From: Osmia lignaria lignaria
Lineage: Eukaryota > Arthropoda > Insecta > Hymenoptera > Megachilidae
NCBI RefSeq assembly: GCF_051020975.1
Contig: NC_135032.1
Coordinates: 10,850,001-10,914,000 of the forward strand
Direction: 5' to 3'
DNA: 64,000 nucleotides
Under the pieces are notes generated by a model that was not told the origin of the DNA, ran no database searches, and was given only the letters and a program-made list of their open reading frames with translations. Position 1 is the first letter of the stretch. Every line of letters begins with the position of its first letter. The translations under genes were made by a program, and so were the position numbers. Positions 51,229 through 59,381 of this stretch are shown in pieces.

Positions 51229-51903
51229 ACTAGTGTGGAGTGGGAGGTTCAAAGAGATGGGAAGAGTGACGAAACTATGGATGTACAGAACATGACCCAA
51301 AATCAACCAGATCCCGCTGTGATACAAGTATCTTGTGAAAGTACTATCATGGCTGGAGGTTCCCTGTCTATCACTATGTCAGAAACCACGTCTGATTGTT
51401 ATAAGAACTCTTACAGATTTTTGCAAAAACACCCTGTGCCTCAGAAATTCAATTCACATAGTAGCAACAGTACTGAATCAAGTTCATTGTGTAATTTGTT
51501 GCTGGAAAACAATGTAAATGTTAAAAAATCGTATAATAATAAGAGTATCAATAGACCAATAATAGTAAATCAACAGCAAGGCATGTCAATGATTCAATCA
51601 TCTCTTTGTAACATTTCACAACGTACAAATCCTCAGGGTAGAAAGACTGGTAGATTCAAAGTTGGGTGGTTAGATATGTATTCTTGGCTTCGGTACGATG
51701 AAAGATCGAATCTTATGTATTGCAAGTACTGTAGGAAATGGAGCGATTCGATTCCCGAAATTCGCACCTCATTTGCAGCTGGAAACGGAAATTTTAGACT
51801 TGAAATTGTAAATCATCATGATAAATGTAAAGCTCATAATTTGTGTGTTGCTAAAGAGAGTGCAACTAGAGAAAGTTACACTTATATCATGGAAACCTGT
51901 TGA
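51229..51903 (+). CDS. fru: Fruitless: alternative terminal exon with TTF/hAT-type zinc finger
   Basis: This 225-codon exon (stop included) opens exactly at a strong acceptor and has no ATG for its first 14 codons. It is in phase 0, the phase left by the linker exon ending at 50,496, so BTB + linker + this exon gives a protein of 462 residues. The first half is Ser/Asn-rich (MTQNQ, SSNSTESSSL). The last 70 residues form a compact module: GRFKVGWLDMYSWL, then CKYC (Cys codons 51,721 and 51,730), FAAGNGNFRLE, and NHHDKCKAH (His codons 51,814-51,837). The aromatic WL..YSWL lead-in, C-x2-C, F-x3-NF and final H...H are the pattern of TTF/hAT-transposase-type zinc fingers, not of classical C2H2 fingers. 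It could also be a nested intronic gene, but phase, acceptor and lack of an early start favour an alternative fru end. An ATTAAA lies about 150 bp downstream. Confidence 0.72.
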   Translation, partial: TSVEWEVQRDGKSDETMDVQNMTQNQPDPAVIQVSCESTIMAGGSLSITMSETTSDCYKNSYRFLQKHPVPQKFNSHSSNSTESSSLCNLLLENNVNVKKSYNNKSINRPIIVNQQQGMSMIQSSLCNISQRTNPQGRKTGRFKVGWLDMYSWLRYDERSNLMYCKYCRKWSDSIPEIRTSFAAGNGNFRLEIVNHHDKCKAHNLCVAKESATRESYTYIMETC

Positions 51904-53015
51904 TTTTATATCACAGTTGCATCTTTGTAGTCTTAGTTAATTTGTGATTAAGTTCATATATTTAAAAGTCCATATACATTTTTTATTTTCAGTTATTATA
52001 GAACCGTGTCTAGATGCATGTTTATAATTATTTATCAGTCATATATTCCCATTAAAAATGAATGTTTATTATTTCTATTTTGTTGAAAGCATGTTCGTGT
52101 CACGATACTTTAAAAGCCTTTTGATGTTCTTTCTTCCTTATGGTATATGTTAGAGATGCATAAAGGTTGTATCCAATTTGGGGTATATTAAAAAACGTGC
52201 CTTCTACTAGCCATATTTTAAAAGCTGCCATCGTTACAAATAGAATTAGTGGATCAATATATTTTTTAACAAACTTTTCGATACCTTCGTGAAAATCTCG
52301 TGCAATTAGCTCTGTTAACTTTTCCAATTGCAGTGAAGAAAATTATTCAGTTGAAAGTAAAATCTTCAATGGATATATATTAAAATATTTTAGTGAATGT
52401 TATTGCGTTAGAAAGATGTTTAAAGCGCGAAAGTTATTTAATTAACAAAGTTGTTACAGAAATATTAATCTATATTTAATAGCTTTTAATGTACAGAAAT
52501 ACGTGTATCTTTCTAAGTCTAGATTTTCTCGAACAGTTGCAAGGTTGTTGTAAACGATCGATGGAATAAGAATTACCAAAGCACGTGCATTTTGGAAATG
52601 ATGCGTTTCTGTGATGAATTCTTGTGTAGAATAAAAACTGAATGTATTTCATAATACTGATTCTATTCTGTAACAAATTTTGATGCGAATTTGATATCCG
52701 CATTGTAACTTGTCTTTCGTCAAATCGACGAGTTCATTCTCTTTGTTATAATTACTTTTTACGATGTAAATAGTAAATAAAGAACGACAGTTATAAATTT
52801 TAATTCATTATTTTATATATTAAACTTAATTATAAATTTACATAGATTGCTATTTCCTAAGCCTCTTGTTCCAATGATTTTTTAAAAATTACTTCTATTA
52901 TTATTAGTTCATTTTTAATATCGCAATAGGCTCATGCTTTGCTCAGTAGGTTGATACAATTATTGCAATTCTTTTTCCTTATTTTTATTAATAATTCTGA
53001 TGATTTTGTGTGCAG
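51904..53015. other. fru: 3' UTR of the alternative exon and fruitless intron
   Basis: Plus-strand 3' UTR (ATTAAA near 52,053) followed by AT-rich intron up to the acceptor at 53,015. On the minus strand 52,327-52,100 carries a 75-codon open frame that reads like a small membrane protein but starts with TTG; see the separate entry. Confidence 0.6.
52100..52327 (-). CDS. Possible antisense small membrane protein exon (weak)
   Basis: The minus-strand frame encodes a peptide with an amphipathic start (LTELIARDFHEGIEKF), a hydrophobic segment (DPLILFVTMAAFKIWLV) and a basic C-terminus (RKKEHQKAF). It is more protein-like than its AT-rich surroundings. No ATG precedes the body; the first in-frame ATG is inside the hydrophobic segment. 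It could be the last exon of a minus-strand gene nested in fruitless, spliced at GGAAAAG or TTAACAG. A second minus-strand open segment lies near 52,510-52,660, but I could not join the two in a consistent phase. Chance remains possible. Confidence 0.22.
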   Translation of the reverse strand: MEKLTELIARDFHEGIEKFVKKYIDPLILFVTMAAFKIWLVEGTFFNIPQIGYNLYASLTYTIRKKEHQKAFKVS

Positions 53016-53139
53016 GGTCATCCGGTTGGACTGCTAGGAGAAGAAGGAGGGGCTACAACAGGCACGCTAAGCGATGGTGTCCCAGGAATCGAATCGTCTG
53101 AACACCATAATCCCCCAGAAATGCTCGACGGACTCGACG
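53016..53139 (+). CDS. fru: Fruitless: second linker exon
   Basis: Between GTGTGCAG and GGTAAGA; 41 codons plus one base, so it enters in phase 0 and leaves in phase 1. The peptide starts GHPVGLLGEEGG and ends MLDGLD. It follows ...NISLP in bee Fruitless as I recall it. Because it leaves phase 1, it can join only to acceptors in that phase: the two C2H2 exons at 55,671 and 57,492 both qualify. If the intron is retained the protein gains 29 residues and stops at 53,227, a zinc-finger-less form. Confidence 0.9.
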
Positions 53140-55362
53140 GTAAGACATTACAAGCATCATATCATTTACAATCAAAATTACATTTAGATTTCACGTATTT
53201 CCTCGTTGCTCGTTCGATGCCCTCTTAAACCGTATGCACCCGGGAGAATCATCCCCGTTATAAGTGCATAAAACTCTCGTATCAATAATTCGATAGTTAC
53301 GCGATCGTTAACGACGGGACGAGCACCGGAAATACAGGATATCTAAGAAATCGAGGGAGATGTGCATGCACGTTTGCAAGAATTTTTGCGCGTCGAGTCG
53401 TACATAGGCGTACGAAGCGAGCATCCCTCTATTTCCAAGTCTGGCAAGCGTAGTGAGTGGTAACCTTCTTTTTAGAAAACACAATAAACAAACTTTCTTT
53501 TTCTTTTTTTTTTTTTTTTTTTTTTTGTTGCTGAATGTGTATCCTGTATATATACATATGCATACATGGACCGACGTGTGTGCGTGTATATAATATGTAT
53601 CTTATGTATATATGGGAGTATACATCCTTAACATAACGACACAATATCCTTGGTGTTGTGGTGATGGTATCGTGCATTTGCTATGTCACTATTGTGGTAG
53701 TTAAAAAATGAAAGTACAACCAAATATCCGTAAGTGTGTTTTAATGCAATCTCAGGAAGTATCTCTAACAAAACACGTGTTGTGTTGGTCTTGGGAAGTG
53801 GTATACGAACAAAGTGGACATTTCTTCTGTTGGTATCAGCAAATGGACCGTACTTTTTGTCTGTCTGAATTTTCGAGACGGTGTGTGCCCGATTGCGTAC
53901 GTGGTCCCGTATGTGTTTTTTTTTTTTTTTTTTTTTCTATCTTACACACGCACATATACACACGACACACATTGAGAGCACCACAGGTGTACATACGAGC
54001 CTTTGTGTGGGTGGTAAATTAATGGAATTCAATTTGAGGGTGTACGCGTGCGAATGAGCTGAGTACATGTATATACGTGTGTTACATATAGTTTTACAAT
54101 TTATTTATAATACAACATTCCTGTATATATACACATGTATGTATATATACATATAGAGGAGATGTATATGTACGTGTGTATGTGTGTAAATATATTATAA
54201 TCATTATCGCGGGATTCTCTGTGCATGTTTATTTATTTTTTTATTTATTTATTTATTTTTTTTTTTTTTACACAACTGTTTTCTCTGTCCTCTTACATTA
54301 CATTATACCTTTTGCCACGTCTTACGTCACCGTAACTAGCGATCATAATCTTACATTCTCACGTGTCTCTCTGTTGCGCTGTTTGTTTTTAACCCGTGCG
54401 GCACGAGTAAACGGGGAACATTAGCAACAAAATACGGCACGCGTCCAGTTACGTGACCGATCGATCAATCGACACGAACGTCACCGGTTCAATAACAAAG
54501 AGAAATTACGTAAATACAGCATCATTTCCGTTCGGCAATACGGAAAGAGAAAGAAAAAAGAAATGAATTTTGTTGCTAACACGAATGGTCCGTTTACCAT
54601 ATGTTTTTCTTGAAGCTAGTTGACGATCTTGCAGAAAATCGTTGCTCTCTTTCATCGTCGTCATCGTCGTCGTCGTCGTCGTTGTGTTCGTTGCTTGTGG
54701 CAAAGGATAGATCAACTTTTGACTTCTAGCAACGCTGGTATGAATCTCTCCTTGTTTTACTGTGTCAACATATATGAAACATGAAAAGAAAAAAAAAAAA
54801 AGAAGCAGTAGATGAACATTCTGATAAGCTCGAACCACTTTTCTCTCCGAATACGAGCACTCGTCGAGAAAGTATTTTACATTATCAGCTGCTCTCTTCA
54901 ACAGAATATGTACTTCCGCTTGCGTTGATCTCTTAAACGGACTCTTTTATTTTCTCTCTCGTCTACTCTCTTTTGTTTCACCTTTCTTTCTTTTATTTTC
55001 TTTTCTTCCTCCTCCTCTTCTTCTTCTCTTGTTGTCGTTGTTGGTTTTCCGTTCTCTTCGGTTGTATTGTGCCAGCTTCAGTTGTACTTATGACAATGAT
55101 AAGACAGTAGGTGTGCGCTTTCCTTTCCTATTTTATTTTCTCTTCTATTGATAAATACGATGATTTTCTTCTTTCTCTGTTACGAGTAGGCATCTCTAGA
55201 CATATTATTGTTACTATACGAGTGTGGTGTTTCGTAATTGATTGGAGAACGTAATTAATTGAGAGAATCCCCTCTTTTCTGCAACCTCTTTGACTTGATC
55301 GTAGAGTGTGATTTTGATTGATATTATTGAACCGATATTTTCTCTCTATATATACAGTGAAA
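53140..55362 (+). other. fru: fruitless intron with simple repeats
   Basis: This intron (or the 3' UTR of a retained-intron form) is packed with simple sequence: T runs of 23 (53,504-53,526) and 21 (53,916-53,936), TATA/GT microsatellites (53,550-53,615; 54,060-54,190), an ATTT run (54,226-54,268) and a TCG triplet repeat (54,653-54,684). Open frames here are by-products of those repeats. Confidence 0.7.
54653..54684. repeat. TCG triplet microsatellite
   Basis: About ten TCG/TCA units (TCATCGTCGTCATCGTCG...). It lies within the fruitless intron and is non-coding on present evidence. Confidence 0.85.
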
Positions 55363-55651
55363 GGTAAAAGTAAGTAGACACTGTTCAAAAAGAAATACCT
55401 CGGTTAAAATTGGACTAAATAACTTGAGGTTTCTTGAGAAGCCATAAAAATTAATTTACTATTTTAAAAAATTACCATCCACTATTTTGTTTTCACGATT
55501 TTAACAAATTGTAATTTTTTAAAACGATGAAAATACATATTTTAGTGAATTAATTTTTATAGCTTCTGAAAAAATCTCAAGTTATTTAGTCGAATTTTAA
55601 CCGAGGTATTCTATTTTGAACAATGTCTACTTACTTCTGCTTCTCACCTTA
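55363..55651. mobile_element. Palindromic Tc1/mariner-type MITE next to a fruitless exon
   Basis: A 285-bp element bounded by TA on both sides. The left arm, containing AGTAAGTAGACACTGTTC and TACCTCGGTTAAAATTGGAC, is repeated inverted in the right arm with about 85-90% identity over roughly 100 bp. An inner pair (TTTTAAAAAATTAC / GTAATTTTTTAAAA) is perfect. The whole element could fold into one long hairpin. There is no transposase. Its right end (55,649) lies 20 bp from the acceptor AG at 55,669-55,670 of the next fruitless exon. The pyrimidine-rich CTTACTTCTGCTTCTCACCT in that terminal repeat is the only polypyrimidine tract near that acceptor. Confidence 0.85.
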
Positions 55652-55670
55652 TATATTATGATGAAACTAG

Positions 55671-56041
55671 TAGAGATTGACGGTAAAGATGAAGAAAATT
55701 TAATTGAAACGGGATCTTGTATTCCAGGAACAGCAGGAACTTGCAAAAAAGAGAAGGATATAAATAAAGACGGTCAGGCTAAGTTAGATCACCCTAACCT
55801 AGGTACGGAGTGTTGTAAGCTTTGCGGCAAGAGCGTAGCGAACATAAAAAAGCACATGAAATCGCATTTCCCCGATAAATATCAGTGCCAAATATGCATG
55901 ATATCGTTAACGAGATCGGACAATTTGAAAAGGCATATTAAATTAAAGCACGGGATACAAGAGGGATCGTTGATCTCGCCGTTCATGCGTTTAGAGCACA
56001 AACACTTTCTAGCGAAATCGGATTCAGCTTACCTCACCTAG
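55671..56041 (+). CDS. fru: Fruitless: alternative C2H2 terminal exon 1
   Basis: Enters in phase 1 from the exon ending at 53,139 and encodes about 122 residues to the TAG at 56,041. An acidic/Lys-rich lead (VEIDGKDEENL) precedes two zinc fingers. The first is CKLCGKSVANIKKHMKSH with an unusually short C-x2-C-x9-H-x3-H spacing. The second is CQICMISLTRSDNLKRH followed by IKLKH, the usual C-x2-C-x12-H-x4-H. This two-finger layout is the Fruitless DNA-binding module. The acceptor is tandem (ACTAGTAG), so use of the second AG would drop one valine. The sequence before the acceptor is the end of a MITE. Full isoform (BTB + linkers + this exon) is about 402 residues. Which Drosophila finger class (A, B, C) it corresponds to I cannot say. 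Confidence 0.88.
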
Positions 56042-57491
56042 AATATCCCCGAACGCGCGTAAATTACGAATTCGCGTTAAATCGGTTATATTTTATACGA
56101 GGAGACGATCACGTAGCAGGCAGAAATCGTCGACCGAGGAATCTGAAAAAATGATTCTTCTCCTCTCATTTATTCGTCGATCGGTATTCGATCAACGATC
56201 TCTATCAATTATTTAATTTTTCCTTTCTAATCGCTTAAATTATTCTCCTAAGAGATCCAACTATTTATTATTTAATCGTCGTATTTGTCTAGTTTCGTAG
56301 GATAGTTGAGCTCTCGTTGCCGATCGGCTACGATTGCGTTTTAAGTAAATGTTCAATTAACGAAAGGTTTCAATTAATTTCACCAGTGTTCGTAGAATCG
56401 CGATAGGCCTAGATCTCACTCGAGTACAAAGTAAAGAAATCAATTTTGAAATCGTGTTCGTACAGACTACCTCCGTGAGCGCATTGCGCGATATATTTAA
56501 TCATTCCGAATTTTTATCGAACTTGTTTCCCTTCTCCGAACACGCGGCGCATGGAACTGAGAATTTATCAGATTTCTCGATACCCGGTGAGAAAGTTCGA
56601 TAGATACATAGGAGGTTTCCGTTCGATTTTCACCCGCGTATGGCACTCCGTTTTTCGCAGGAGAACGGCCCACCAGCCGAGTGCCAATTGCCTGGGAAAT
56701 TGTTCGATATTGGTAACGAGACACCTGTGCTTGGAAGCGTTAGGTTGTAAGGTACGCGTACAGTTCCATGCCCGGTGTAACGAATCGCGTGTAACTTTGT
56801 ATCTCGTAACGTGCCAGCCTTTTGTCCCGCAGATGGAGGAGATCAGTATTAAGTAATTTATTTATACGTCTATTTATATTTATATATACATATATCGTAG
56901 GTTGTGAAAGACGTCGAAGACTGAGTATGAGAAAATGAAACGAAATAATGAATTCTCGTGGGCCGAGTGTGGCTCGATAAAATAGTCATGATGAAACTAG
57001 TCTCTGAGGCCCGAAGGCTGTTGCAAGAACAGACTTTTACTATAGAGAGGTGTTCTTTTTTCTTATATCTTTTTTTTTTTTTTTTCGTTTTTATGTTTAT
57101 GTTTTAATGGTGCCTTTCCCTTTAAAGTACAATACTTGACTATAATCAATAATCGATAGAACGGATATATATATATATAATATAATAAACAGCTATACGA
57201 TACGAACGTGTGTAATATGGTGTGTAACATATGTGACCGACCGGTCTCTCCTTCCGTCGACAGTGCATGACCGTCTCTGATAATCGAGCGTTATCGATCT
57301 TCTTTACCTCGCGCACACACATTCTTCTACACACATACGTTGTAAAGCCTGTTCTTCTCTGGACACCGTGTCCGATGACAAAGTGAAAAAGAAAAAAAAA
57401 GAAAAGAGAGGGCCCGTTTGAAACGAAGTGGCCGCCAATCGAGTCAACGTCGATGGCCGTTTTTCACACACAACTTTTCTCTTGTTTGCAG
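56042..57491 (+). other. fru: 3' UTR of C2H2 exon 1 and intron
   Basis: No further exon recognised. The 101-codon frame at 56,551-56,856 has no domain and lies in probable 3' UTR. A T run (57,068-57,085) and an AT microsatellite (57,165-57,190) are present. The segment ends in CTTTTCTCTTGTTTGCAG, a good acceptor. Confidence 0.65.
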
Positions 57492-57781
57492 ATACGACAA
57501 TTTTAAACCGTCCGGGCACCGAGTGTCCGTCGTACATTGAGAAAGTTAATCTTTCGGACTATTTCGAAAAGATGCCGTACACTTACACTAGCAAGTGCAA
57601 GCTGTGCGGTCGGGTCGTGTCGAATTTAAGGAATCATTATCTCGCTCATAATCCAGGGAATTACACCTGCCCGTTGTGCGGTTGCCGTAGGAACCGGCTG
57701 GATAACCTGAAGGGTCATATGAAACAGAAACACCCTGAGATACAGATATCGTTGATGTCCATTGACACAACGATCAATTGA
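57492..57781 (+). CDS. fru: Fruitless: alternative C2H2 terminal exon 2
   Basis: Enters in phase 1 (G|AT gives Asp) from the exon ending at 53,139 and encodes about 95 residues to the TGA at 57,781. Two fingers follow a short lead (DTTILNRPGTECPS): CKLCGRVVSNLRNHYLAH with the short x9 spacing, and CPLCGCRRNRLDNLKGH followed by MKQKH with the normal x12 spacing. It is clearly paralogous to the exon at 55,671 (same finger lengths, same CKLCG start, same phase), so the two are mutually exclusive ends of one transcript unit. Full isoform is about 375 residues. GC content and codon use are higher than in its sister exon. Confidence 0.9.
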
Positions 57782-58992
57782 ACGTGGCCTTTTTTTTTAC
57801 TTTTCTACGTTTTTCGAACGGTTGCCGAGTGTTCAGGAATATGAAAATGATAGTAGCTCATTAGGATGATAGTTCAGTGTGATTCGCTTGCTTTTGGTTT
57901 ATTTTTCTTTGGGAATTTTTATTAGCTCTTCGCATTGTCATTTTGTGCAGCAGTATTGTGAGTTCCTTATACGAGAACTTTGACACTTTTTTATACAGAA
58001 TTTTAGCGGACTTAGACCTATTTATTTATCAGTGGACAGCAATATTAATTATAGAATTATAGGGTTAATATAAGTACGGTATTAACATCTTATCTATCAC
58101 CATCAGATGACATAGATATGGATTTAAAAAATTATTGAAAGAGACTATAACAATGGTTGCTTTCATAATTGCAAACTTTCATTATCAGAATGGTAGCCAA
58201 AGTGTTGATTGACTTTTTTTCTGATCGATAAGGTGTTAAAAGGAACAAAAGCAAGCGCGTTATCGTTAAACTCTTCGATCCTCTCGTGTCTCGACATTCC
58301 GTTTTCTAAACACCATCTAACGAAGGGCGTTTCTTTCACTTTTCTTCGTGTGTCTCGTCAGTCAACGACCGTTTCATTGGTCCCTTCCTTCGTTCGACAA
58401 ACTTTTCAACCCGACACTATTCTTGTCCGCGACGAGAGTATACTCTGGTGAAGTGTTCGAGAACGAAGTTTTTCGCTCGAACGGTGATGCTAGTCACGCA
58501 AGATGGTCAAAGCACGAGGCTTTACGATGAAAACGAACGAGGAATAGCGGGGGTTCCACTGTTGGCAGCTTGTAACTCCGTAGCTAGCTCGGGAAAAAAA
58601 AAAAAACGTGATGGATAAGCGGATTTCGCGATTGACGAACAGGCAGCAGTCGAAATCCTTCGAAAAAACTAGATACTGACTGAAAGTCAGCTACCCCCGG
58701 TGATCGATAACAGATCGGCCGAGGAAAAATCGTTCACTTTTAGCGAATAAAAATACGAATAAGTCGAGTTACTGTTTCTCTTGTTTCGTTTTAATTATCA
58801 AACGTTCGCCAGACATCTTGATTAATTCCGCAAATTTCTCGACGTAGAGAGGACGAGAGAATTTCAGTTGGCTCTTGGTGTCATCATACGGGACATGTTG
58901 TCACATCTCGAGGCAATAGCAGCCGTCTCGTGTCACAACTCGTGCCCGGCTATCTTTAACGGTGCAGGGAATCACTGGATTTCATGTATTCA
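57782..58992 (+). other. 3' UTR and downstream sequence of fruitless
   Basis: No coding exon seen. A pyrimidine-rich CpG-containing stretch lies around 58,250-58,530. A further fruitless 3' exon beyond the window cannot be excluded. Confidence 0.5.
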
Positions 58993-59381
58993 TACAGGAT
59001 GCTTCAAAAGAGAAGCATAGGTTTCTTATTACAGGCGCACAGATTTTTTAGGAAAATGGTTTAGAAAATTTTCTGGGTACCGAGTATAGCAAGAGATTCT
59101 ATTATTCTTTATAATAATACTCCAGAGTTACCGATAAATTTGTTGGTATAGTATTCTTCCTTCAGGAAAATGGCAATATATCAAGAGCCCCATCGTTTGC
59201 TATAATAATATTCGCGAGATACCTACTCTGGTAATAACTATTTTAATACTCATATTTTTACAAATTTAATATCGCAAAAATAATAAAATTATTCCAAGTT
59301 CAACTTTCTCTCGCTATATCGCCGTTTTCCGTACGAAAACTTATACGCGGTATTGCAACACCTATTTTGAACCATCCTGTA
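58993..59381. mobile_element. TA-flanked MITE with CAGGATG termini
   Basis: The left end TACAGGATGCTTCAAAA matches the inverted right end TACAGGATGGTTCAAAA at 16 of 17 positions. TA dinucleotides border both sides, as for Tc1/mariner-type elements. The interior of about 350 bp lacks coding capacity. A similar end sequence occurs alone at 37,763. Confidence 0.75.

Noticed and set aside
53429..54424. Open frames over the poly-T and TA/GT repeats in the fruitless intron
   Set aside because: Poly-Lys, poly-Phe and Tyr/Ile-rich peptides generated by simple repeats.
56551..56856. 101-codon plus-strand frame after C2H2 exon 1
   Set aside because: No zinc-finger or other domain; lies in probable 3' UTR.
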